The notes below the pieces were generated by a model, which saw only the letters and a program-made list of their open reading frames with translations, made no database searches and was not told the DNA's origin. A stretch of DNA of 64,000 nt from Pseudochelatococcus contaminans (GTDB lineage: Bacteria; Pseudomonadota; Alphaproteobacteria; Rhizobiales; Beijerinckiaceae): positions 186,001 to 250,000 of the forward strand of contig NZ_JACICC010000001.1 of NCBI RefSeq assembly GCF_014195635.1, written 5' to 3'. Shown piece after piece: positions 48,070 to 55,327 of this stretch (position 1 is the first letter of the stretch; each line of letters begins with the position of its first letter). Position numbers and translations under genes: made by a program.

Positions 48070-48312
48070 CTTGCGTATTCCGCAAGGTTGGCAGCGAGTT
48101 GTGCTTGTGCACACACTTTATTGGCGCAGCGCTTGAAAGCCGATGAACGGGTCGCCAACTTACTCATAACTGCTGTGAACCTGTCACGCTTCGGAAGAGG
48201 TGAAGGGTAACAGTGCCCCGGAGGCAGTCGCCCGTGCGATGAGCGCTTCCGGTTATTCATCCGCGGCTTGCCGATATGGGGGACGCGGATGTCAGAGAAA
48301 GGATACGGGTTC
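48070..48312 (+). other. clpX-lon spacer
   Basis: About 240 bp of likely lon promoter region. CTTGAAA near 48131 resembles a heat-shock -35 element, but no convincing -10 follows. No gene is seen. Confidence 0.4.
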
Positions 48313-50751
48313 ATGACGACTAATAAGCCCCGTCAGGCGGTGACCGCCGGCACCATTGGAACGTACCCTGTTCTGCCGCTTCGCGACATCGTCGTTTTCC
48401 CGCACATGGTCGTGCCGCTTTTTGTTGGCCGGGACAAATCTATTCGCGCATTGGAAGAGGTAGTCAAGAGCGATCGCCACATCCTGCTCGCGACGCAGAT
48501 CAACGCGTCCGACGACGATCCGGCGACCGATGCGATTTATGAAGTCGGTACGCTTGCCAACGTGCTGCAGTTGCTGAAACTGCCCGACGGAACCGTGAAG
48601 GTGCTTGTCGAAGGTGCAACGCGTGCGCGCGTGAAGGGATATTCGCGCAGCGACGACTTCTACGAGGCCGAAGCAGAAGCGCTGCCCGAAACGACCGGCG
48701 GCGACGTTGAGGTCGAGGCGCTGGCAAGGTCCGTGGTGGCGGAGTTCGAGAACTACGTCAAACTCAACAAGAAGATCTCGCCTGAGGTGGTGTCGGCGGT
48801 GACGCAGATCGAGGAGCCATCCAAGCTCGCCGATACCGTTGCTTCGCACCTGGCCGTCAAGATTGCTGACAAGCAGGCTATTCTTGAAGCGGATTCCATT
48901 TCCGAGCGTCTGGAAAAGGCCCTTGGCTTGATGGAGAGCGAGATCTCCGTTTTGCAGGTGGAGAAGCGTATTCGCACGCGCGTCAAGCGCCAGATGGAGA
49001 AAACCCAGCGCGAGTACTACCTCAACGAACAGATGAAGGCGATCCAGAAGGAACTGGGCGATGAGGATGGTCGGGACGAACTGACAGAGATCGAAGAGCG
49101 CATTGAGAAGACGCGTCTCACCAAGGAGGCACGCGACAAGGCATTGGGCGAGTTGAAGAAGCTGCGCCAGATGTCGCCGATGTCTGCCGAAGCTACGGTG
49201 GTGCGCAATTATCTTGACTGGATGCTTGGTATTCCGTGGTCCAAGCGCTCCAAGATCAAGAAGGATCTTGATCTCGCCCAAAAGGTGCTGGACTCCGATC
49301 ACTTCGGTTTGGACAAGGTCAAGGAGCGTATCCTTGAATACTTGGCTGTTCAGCAGCGTGCCAACAAGTTGACTGGCCCGATCCTGTGCCTTGTCGGCCC
49401 TCCGGGCGTCGGCAAGACCTCGCTCGGCAAGTCTCTGGCAAAAGCGACCGGACGCGAGTTCGTACGTCTGTCACTCGGCGGCGTTCGCGATGAAGCGGAG
49501 ATTCGTGGCCATCGGCGTACGTATATCGGCTCGATGCCCGGCAAGATCATTCAGTCGATGCGTAAGGCGAAAACGTCTAATCCTCTGATATTGCTCGATG
49601 AAATCGACAAGATGGGCATGGATTTCAGGGGCGATCCGTCGGCCGCATTGCTTGAGGTGCTGGACCCGGAGCAGAACAGCACGTTTAACGACCATTACCT
49701 CGAAGTCGATTATGACCTGTCGAACGTGATGTTCGTGACGACGGCGAATACGCTGAACATTCCGGGGCCGCTGCTTGATCGTATGGAGGTTATCCGCATC
49801 GCGGGCTATACCGAGGACGAAAAGCTGGAGATTTCCCGTCAGCATCTCATTCCGGAGGCTACGCGCAAGCATGGCCTCAAGGAGGGGGAGTGGGAGATCG
49901 ACGACGCGGGCCTCTTGCTGCTGATCCGCCGTTACACCCGGGAAGCCGGTGTCCGTAATCTGGAGCGCGAGATTTCCAACCTGATCCGTAAGGCGGTGAA
50001 GGAAATCGTACTCAAGAAGACGGAGGCCGTGCATGTCACGGAAAGCAACCTCTCGGATTATCTGGGTCCGCCGAAGTTCCGCTTCGGGGAGGTGGATTCC
50101 GAGGATCAGGTTGGCGCTGTCACGGGCTTGGCCTGGACTGAAGTCGGTGGTGAATTGCTGACGATTGAAGGCATCACCATGCCCGGAAAGGGCAAGATGA
50201 CCGTCACGGGCAACTTGCGTGACGTGATGAAAGAGTCGATTTCGGCGGCGGCATCCTACGTCCGGTCACGGGCAAGAGATTTCGGTATCGATCCGGCGTT
50301 CTTCGATACGCATGACATCCACGTCCACGTGCCGGAGGGGGCGACTCCGAAGGATGGACCGTCTGCCGGTATCGGTATGGCGACGGCCATCGTCTCGACG
50401 GTGACAGGAATCGCTGTGCGGCGCGATATTGCGATGACTGGTGAGGTCACGTTGCGCGGACGTGTGTTGCCGATCGGCGGTCTTAAAGAGAAGCTGCTCG
50501 CCGCATTGCGTGGCGGGATGAAGAAAGTGCTTATCCCCGAGGAGAATGCCAAGGATCTCGTTGAGATTCCGGAAAGCGTTAAGAACGGGCTTGAAATCGT
50601 TCCGGTTTCCAGAATGGATCAGGTTCTTTCCCACGCATTGGTAAGACAGCCGGAGGCGCTGGAGATCACAGACACCGTGACGACGGCGGCATCCGGGGAT
50701 TCACGATCCTCCGGGGAAGAAGGCGATAGCGTTGTATCCTTTGCGCATTAA
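48313..50751 (+). CDS. lon: ATP-dependent protease Lon
   Basis: 812 residues from ATG 48313, with AAAGGA upstream; in-frame ATG 48289 is an alternative. The LAN domain opens with [21 protein letters not shown] coiled-coil middle has [19 protein letters not shown]. The AAA+ module has Walker [14 protein letters not shown] and LLDEIDKMG. The C-terminal protease carries the Ser of [14 protein letters not shown] and the Lys of [17 protein letters not shown], the catalytic Ser-Lys dyad. It degrades misfolded and regulatory proteins. A strong terminator follows. Confidence 0.98.
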   Translation: MTTNKPRQAVTAGTIGTYPVLPLRDIVVFPHMVVPLFVGRDKSIRALEEVVKSDRHILLATQINASDDDPATDAIYEVGTLANVLQLLKLPDGTVKVLVEGATRARVKGYSRSDDFYEAEAEALPETTGGDVEVEALARSVVAEFENYVKLNKKISPEVVSAVTQIEEPSKLADTVASHLAVKIADKQAILEADSISERLEKALGLMESEISVLQVEKRIRTRVKRQMEKTQREYYLNEQMKAIQKELGDEDGRDELTEIEERIEKTRLTKEARDKALGELKKLRQMSPMSAEATVVRNYLDWMLGIPWSKRSKIKKDLDLAQKVLDSDHFGLDKVKERILEYLAVQQRANKLTGPILCLVGPPGVGKTSLGKSLAKATGREFVRLSLGGVRDEAEIRGHRRTYIGSMPGKIIQSMRKAKTSNPLILLDEIDKMGMDFRGDPSAALLEVLDPEQNSTFNDHYLEVDYDLSNVMFVTTANTLNIPGPLLDRMEVIRIAGYTEDEKLEISRQHLIPEATRKHGLKEGEWEIDDAGLLLLIRRYTREAGVRNLEREISNLIRKAVKEIVLKKTEAVHVTESNLSDYLGPPKFRFGEVDSEDQVGAVTGLAWTEVGGELLTIEGITMPGKGKMTVTGNLRDVMKESISAAASYVRSRARDFGIDPAFFDTHDIHVHVPEGATPKDGPSAGIGMATAIVSTVTGIAVRRDIAMTGEVTLRGRVLPIGGLKEKLLAALRGGMKKVLIPEENAKDLVEIPESVKNGLEIVPVSRMDQVLSHALVRQPEALEITDTVTTAASGDSRSSGEEGDSVVSFAH

Positions 50752-50783
50752 GGATAAGGCAAGGGAATAATTGTTGAAAACAG

Positions 50784-50813
50784 CCCTCCGGAGCATCTCC
50801 GGAGGGTTTTTTT
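50784..50813 (+). terminator. Intrinsic terminator after lon
   Basis: A 10-bp perfect stem CCCTCCGGAG/CTCCGGAGGG with a 3-base loop is followed by seven T. Confidence 0.95.
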
Positions 50814-50952
50814 GCGAAAAATCCATGGGAAGGCATTGCCTTCGTTGATAATTTGCGGCATAGGGTGACGCTTGCCGCAGCGTGATAAGGCAACTTCACG
50901 CCGGTTGAGATTATTTGACCGTAACTCGCGATGACGGGTTCAGGAGGACCAG

Positions 50953-51231
50953 ATGAACAAAGGTGATCTCGTTGCAGCTGTCGCCGACAAGGCGGGCCTG
51001 ACCAAGGCACAGGCAGGCGATGCGCTGGATGCTGCCCTTGAGGCGATCACGGCGGCGCTCAGCAAGGGCGACGAAGTCAAGCTGATCGGTTTTGGTACCT
51101 TCGCAGTTGCCGATCGTCCTGCGGGCACGGCGCGCAACCCCCGGACCGGCGAGACGATCGAGGTTGCCGCATCTCGCACGCCGAAGTTCAAGGCTGGCGC
51201 CGGCCTCAAGGATGCCGTCAACGGCAAGTAA
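50953..51231 (+). CDS. hupB: DNA-binding protein HU
   Basis: A 92-residue nucleoid protein. MNKGDLVAAVADKAGLTKAQ start, dimer core EAITAALSKGDEVKLIGFGTF, and the DNA-binding arm signature GTARNPRTGETIEVAASRTPKFKAG. A strong AGGAGG lies 6 bases before the ATG. Downstream of lon is its usual place in this class. No T-tract terminator follows; a hairpin GTTGTCC/GGGCAAC with one G-U pair sits just after the stop. Confidence 0.98.
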   Translation: MNKGDLVAAVADKAGLTKAQAGDALDAALEAITAALSKGDEVKLIGFGTFAVADRPAGTARNPRTGETIEVAASRTPKFKAGAGLKDAVNGK

Positions 51232-51563
51232 GGCGTTGTCCGATTTAGGGCAACACGATTGATTCGTTGGCTGTTTACTTCACAGCGAGCGAAACAGATG
51301 TGGTCAAACTGAGTCGGACCCGCTGAGCTGTGAGTAGCTCTACACCCGATCAGCAGAAGATTGTCTGTTTCAGCAATGATGACAAGGTGCAGAGCAATTG
51401 CCCTGTATCTTGTCCAGCTGTTTCTTATACTATCTTGAAATGCTTGCTGGGTTGCTTTAAAGTAATCGAATAGGCATGATAGATTGATTTGGTTGTCCGT
51501 AAACCTCATGCGTAAGAGTGTGGGACGCGTGATCGGATCAGTTCCGATGGCGAATAATGTTCA
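51232..51563. other. Spacer hupB / tRNA-Val
   Basis: 332 bp with no gene. GTTGTCC/GGGCAAC right after hupB forms a hairpin. The tRNA promoter should be in the right half, but no clear hexamers stand out. Confidence 0.45.
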
Positions 51564-51639
51564 GGGCGGTTAGCTCAGTTGGTAGAGCGCCACGTTTACA
51601 CCGTGGATGTCGGGGGTTCGAGTCCCTCACCGCCCACCA
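51564..51639 (+). tRNA. tRNA-Val (anticodon UAC)
   Basis: A 76-base gene with encoded CCA. Acceptor stem GGGCGGT/ACCGCCC, D-arm TAGCTCAGTTGGTAGAGC, anticodon stem CCACG/CGTGG with loop TTTACAC (TAC at 51597-51599) and T-loop GGTTCGAGTCCC. It marks the boundary between the housekeeping block and the type VI secretion segment. Confidence 0.97.
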
Positions 51640-52163
51640 TTCCCACTATCCGGCAAGATACGGTAATGTCCGGGGGAGGGGATAGGGAACCCTGGCTTTT
51701 TGATCCCATGGTCAGGTCAGGGGATGGACCTTTCGATCAAGGAAGCTGCGGCCAAACGCTTTCATTGCGATAGCCACGGTCATCTGTGTACGTCGCCTGA
51801 GACGCTCAGCAGCCACCTGCCTTGCGAATATATCTGCAAGATCTGGACTTTAGAGCCAGGCAGATTCATCCTCAACCCGATACACCAGGTGCGGGGACTA
51901 AACATCTGGTATGTGCACCTTCGCTGCTTGCGTGATATGATTTTCACGCTTCGGAATCCGCTCGGTGCACCCGCGAGCCTCCCGCATGACGTGGCAGGGG
52001 CGATTCTCCAAATTATTCGTATCTGCCAAAATCGAAATTGGCGCAGGCATTGATATGCTGGAGAGAAATCCAATAATATGGACCCCTCGCCGCATTATAC
52101 GATCGACATGGATATAGACGCCTGCACAGACCAGCGACGATGCTTTCCAGGGTGGGGGGAGTG
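51640..52163. other. Unassigned stretch between tRNA-Val and the T6SS segment
   Basis: About 520 bp. Short frames run through it, but none has a ribosome site, protein-like composition or a recognisable product. It may be decayed mobile DNA next to a tRNA, but I see no integrase or insertion-sequence end. Confidence 0.5.
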
Positions 52164-52946
52164 ATGCGAATCATCACGACTCATTCCTGTCGGGGTGGCA
52201 CCGGCGTATCGACGATCGTCGCCAACCTTGCTGTGCTTCTGGCGGAGCGCGGCCATCGGGTCGGGGTGATTGATGCTGCGGTGTACTCCCCGGGGCTTCA
52301 TGTGTTGTTAGGGCTCGATCACACAATCCGCCGCTTTACTTTGAGCGATTATCTTCAGGGGCGCGGCCCGGTGGAGGAAGCGGTTGTCGACGTTACTGAC
52401 AGCGTGCTTCCGTCGACGCGCACGAATTCCTCCGGCCGGATTTTCTTTGTGCCGGCCAGCATGCGTAATGGGGATATTGCTCACATCCTCAAGCATGGAT
52501 ATTCCGCCGAGTTACTGAACGAGGGTATCCAGAGCCTTGGTCCCCGCTTTGCGCTTGATTTCCTGCTGATTGACACTCAACCGGGAGTCAATGGGCATGC
52601 CCTGCTGTCGATCGCGCTCTCCGATGCGCTGCTTCTGGTCCTGCGTCCCGATCATCAGGATTATCAGGGAATGACGGTGACGCTTGATCTCGTTCGCCGT
52701 CTGGAGGTTCCCCAGCTGCTGCTGGTTGTCAACAAAGTGCTTGCCGTAATTCATGGCTCTGGCATTGAGGAAGATATTTCCGCCGCCTGCCGCACTCCCG
52801 TCGCTGCCGTCCTCCCGCTCGCGGAGGAGCTCATCCGGCTTGGTAGCAAAGGCGTACTTGCGGCGGCCATGCCCACGGCTCCTTTTATCGGGCATCTGAG
52901 GCAAGTCGTGGCGCTGCTCGACGAAAGCGGTCGATATTATCGATGA
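52164..52946 (+). CDS. Degenerate ParA/MinD-like protein of the T6SS locus
   Basis: 260 residues from ATG 52164, which follows GGGGGGA. The fold is MinD/ParA-like: RIITTHSCRGGTGVSTIVAN at the N-terminus, HRVGVIDAAVYSPGLHVLLG (switch I region), LLIDTQPGVN (switch II/Walker B) and LLLVVNKVL. The deviant Walker A (KGGxGKTT) reads RGGTGVST, so both lysines are lost (signature Lys to Arg10, P-loop Lys to Val15). ATP hydrolysis is doubtful; BcsQ- and TadZ-type relatives show similar loss. It may position or regulate the secretion system. Its 3' end overlaps the convergent kinase by 10 bases. Confidence 0.82.
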   Translation: MRIITTHSCRGGTGVSTIVANLAVLLAERGHRVGVIDAAVYSPGLHVLLGLDHTIRRFTLSDYLQGRGPVEEAVVDVTDSVLPSTRTNSSGRIFFVPASMRNGDIAHILKHGYSAELLNEGIQSLGPRFALDFLLIDTQPGVNGHALLSIALSDALLLVLRPDHQDYQGMTVTLDLVRRLEVPQLLLVVNKVLAVIHGSGIEEDISAACRTPVAAVLPLAEELIRLGSKGVLAAAMPTAPFIGHLRQVVALLDESGRYYR

Positions 52947-54466
52947 TCCGTGAGCCGTTGCTCCGTTCTTTGGAGAACGTCGCGGCGGGCACCGGATGAG
53001 AAGGCATCGAGAAAGGCACCCGCATCTGCGGGCCGGAGATTTTCATCGAACGACAACGCCAGATCCACGACCCGGCGGGCACTGGCGCCAAGGCTTGGCA
53101 GGGCAGGAGGGACAAGCCGCCTCTCCCGCGCCTCGACAGCAGACATGCGATTGAAGGGGTGGCGTCCGTTCAGCATTAGATGGACGAGACAGCCAAGGGC
53201 GTAGATATCATCGCGCAGGGAAGGGCCTCGCCCACAAATACGTTCCGGGCTGGTGAAGGCAGGTGTCAGCACGACTACGACATCGCCCCCGTCTTCGGTC
53301 GCGGCTTTCATGGAACCGGGCCGAATTTGAGCGGATCGATTTTCACCAGGCGATTCCTTGTTTGGAGCGAAATTCGATCGATCGAATGGTTCCCTCTGAT
53401 CGGAAAGCACTTTGGAAGAAATGCCGAAATCGAGGATCTTAAGCCGGCCATTCTCACAGAGGAACAGATTACCCGGCTTCAGATCTGCATGGGCGACGCC
53501 GTGGTAATGGGCATAGGCAAGCCCTGCGCAGAGGTCTACCACCGCACGATAGGCACGCTGACTGCCGACGAAATCCGCGTCCCCATGCAGCACCGTTTTC
53601 AGGGAACTGCCGCGGAGCCACTCCATCACGATGAATGGATGTGGGCCGTCACGGTCGCAATCGTGGACGGTCACGATATTGGGGTGAGCAAGTTCCTGAG
53701 CGCTGCGGGTTTCCGCTCCCAGCGCAGCAAGCGCTTCAGGGCGGTTCGCCAGCGGCCCGTTGAGGAGCTTCAGCGCCACGTATGGTTGGGGGGCGCCGGC
53801 TTCCAGACGACGGCGGTCCACGGCCCGATAGACGGTGCCCATGCCTCCGCGTCCAAGCACCGTATCAAGCACGAACCGATCGCGCAGCAGGTGTCCGATG
53901 GTTGGCGGTTCCTGAGCATGCATCCGTGCAGGTGCAAGGCTATCGCTCATCCGGGTATCGGTTCTGGCGTGCCGGCGCAGCCGGGCACCGTGGAATGCGG
54001 CAAGCGCTGCGTCGAGATCGGCAGCAGGGAAGGGAGGGGCAGCGCCCTCGGCCAGCGCGGTATCGAACAGATCGACGGCCAGCTTGTAGGGGATTCGGTG
54101 GCTGTTGACGAGATCCTGCAGGCATTGCGCAAGCATGGTCTGCGTCTCCTCGTCGGAACATGCCTCTCCGAGCTCGGATGCTGCCACATCAAAGGCACGC
54201 CGTCCCGAAACGAAGGCAAACAGGATGGCGTTTATTTGCTGGCGAATAGCTCGCTCCCGTTCCCGATGGAACCTTGCACCCGTAAACTCCGCTTGTGATT
54301 GCGTCGCCTCGTAATCCCGGCTGGTTTCGGGAGCTGCCGTTACCAGAGAGAGGGCAGCATGCGGTTGGATTTGAATCGCTCCAGAGAGGCGGTCACGTTG
54401 ATGTCGTCGATTTTCACAGAGATGTGGTTGACGCCATTCGTCTTGACAGGTAGCTGGGCACGCCAT
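52937..54466 (-). CDS. Soluble Ser/Thr protein kinase of the T6SS locus (PpkA/PknB-like)
   Basis: The reading frame is 509 codons, but the first ~42 lie inside tssJ and are probably not translated. No ATG/GTG/TTG occurs between the tssJ stop and a GTG at 54187, so the start is unresolved. An N-terminal helical region (LVNSHRIPYKLAVDLFDTAL) precedes the kinase domain. P-loop GRGGMGTVY, Lys in YVALKLL, catalytic loop HADLKPGNLFL (Ala replaces Arg of HRD) and DFGISSK are visible. The DFG-to-SPE segment is about 60 residues, unusually long. No membrane helix or sensor domain follows, unlike classical PpkA. With the FHA gene at 63321 it suggests phosphorylation control of secretion. Confidence 0.75.
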   Translation of the reverse strand: MACPATCQDEWRQPHLCENRRHQRDRLSGAIQIQPHAALSLVTAAPETSRDYEATQSQAEFTGARFHRERERAIRQQINAILFAFVSGRRAFDVAASELGEACSDEETQTMLAQCLQDLVNSHRIPYKLAVDLFDTALAEGAAPPFPAADLDAALAAFHGARLRRHARTDTRMSDSLAPARMHAQEPPTIGHLLRDRFVLDTVLGRGGMGTVYRAVDRRRLEAGAPQPYVALKLLNGPLANRPEALAALGAETRSAQELAHPNIVTVHDCDRDGPHPFIVMEWLRGSSLKTVLHGDADFVGSQRAYRAVVDLCAGLAYAHYHGVAHADLKPGNLFLCENGRLKILDFGISSKVLSDQREPFDRSNFAPNKESPGENRSAQIRPGSMKAATEDGGDVVVVLTPAFTSPERICGRGPSLRDDIYALGCLVHLMLNGRHPFNRMSAVEARERRLVPPALPSLGASARRVVDLALSFDENLRPADAGAFLDAFSSGARRDVLQRTEQRLTDHR

Positions 54467-54951
54467 TGCGCCGTGTCTATGGACCGGAAGCCTGCTACGA
54501 TGCCGATGACGGTGACGTCCGGCGGTAGGGACTCCTCATACTTGATCGTGGCACCGGGCTGGATCAGATATTCGCGCTTGCTAACCAGATCGTCACCGAG
54601 CGCCTCGGCGTTGCCACCAAAGATTGCACCGAAGTCGTGTTGAAGGAAAGCTGTCGCTGTCTTCAGAGTGAAAATACGCAGCAAGACTGGAGACGACAGA
54701 CCAGTTGATGACGGGTTGATCGTATCCGTCGCCTGAATGGTTATGGCCGCTGATGTCTTCGGGGTAGACTTCATGGTTCCGCATCCAGCGATCGCCATGA
54801 GGCTGCCGAGCACGAACGTCCTCCGGCTCCAGTCGAGCCTCCGGTTTTCCGCGACGCGCCCTTCACATGGCCCAGCTTTTTCTGGCGGTATCATTCCTGT
54901 CGTTTGCCGGGGCGAGCCGCAGAGAGATCCTGTTGGAGAGATCCTGTTCAT
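54340..54951 (-). CDS. tssJ: T6SS outer-membrane lipoprotein TssJ
   Basis: 203 residues. ATG 54951 has AGGAG 9 bases upstream, a clear ribosome site. An unusually long leader (about 57 residues) ends in the lipobox MAIAGC. SRRTFVLGSL just before it resembles a Tat motif. The mature domain shows the TssJ pattern: INPSSTGLSSPVLLRIFTLK, TAFLQHDFGAIFGG, LQP-like IQPGATIKYEESLPPD and VIGIVAGFR. TssJ tethers the TssL-TssM membrane complex to the outer membrane; those partners are not in the window. It is followed at once by the kinase gene on the same strand. Confidence 0.85.
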   Translation of the reverse strand: MNRISPTGSLCGSPRQTTGMIPPEKAGPCEGRVAENRRLDWSRRTFVLGSLMAIAGCGTMKSTPKTSAAITIQATDTINPSSTGLSSPVLLRIFTLKTATAFLQHDFGAIFGGNAEALGDDLVSKREYLIQPGATIKYEESLPPDVTVIGIVAGFRSIDTAQWRAQLPVKTNGVNHISVKIDDINVTASLERFKSNRMLPSLW

Positions 54952-55327
54952 GCAACCATACTCCTGAACAAACGCTTCCCGGCGCTGCTACTCACAATTC
55001 CGATGGGCCCGATGGGATTGCCGCTCCGATCACGCCAATCTGGTGGGCAACAAAATCATCTCATCCTGACAAAATGACGACGAATTGAGAGATTTAAATA
55101 ATTTTCCGCAAGTATCTACATATACACAAGGCGTACATATTCCTAGCGTATAAAGCTATCAAAGCATATTAAAGATTATATGCTTAATATTTTCTTATAA
55201 TATATAAGATACGTTCGACGTATAAATTATAAATAGATACATAATACATGTTGTATACAAAAATTTCTATTTTAATTTATATTTTTATTTTGTTGCATCT
55301 TTCGGTGCTATTCATCAGGGAAGCAAA
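54952..55327. other. AT-rich divergent spacer tssJ / clpV
   Basis: 376 bp. Bases ~55075-55300 are extremely AT-rich and full of TpA steps, against a GC-rich genome. Short inverted repeats such as AGCATA/TATGCT occur. This is the likely promoter region for clpV and a candidate target for a silencing nucleoid protein. Confidence 0.65.

Noticed and set aside
48120-48180. Heat-shock (sigma-32) promoter for lon
   Set aside because: CTTGAAA is present, but no -10 of the expected form follows at 11-18 bases.
51564-51639. att duplication of the tRNA-Val 3' end inside the window
   Set aside because: No second copy of the tRNA 3' end was seen between 51640 and 64000; a copy could still lie beyond the right edge.
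51700-52053. 117-codon frame after tRNA-Val
   Set aside because: No ribosome site, no recognisable family, odd composition; left as unassigned DNA.
53180-54298. 372-codon rightward frame opposite the kinase
   Set aside because: The kinase frame has P-loop, catalytic loop and DFG; the opposite frame has none.
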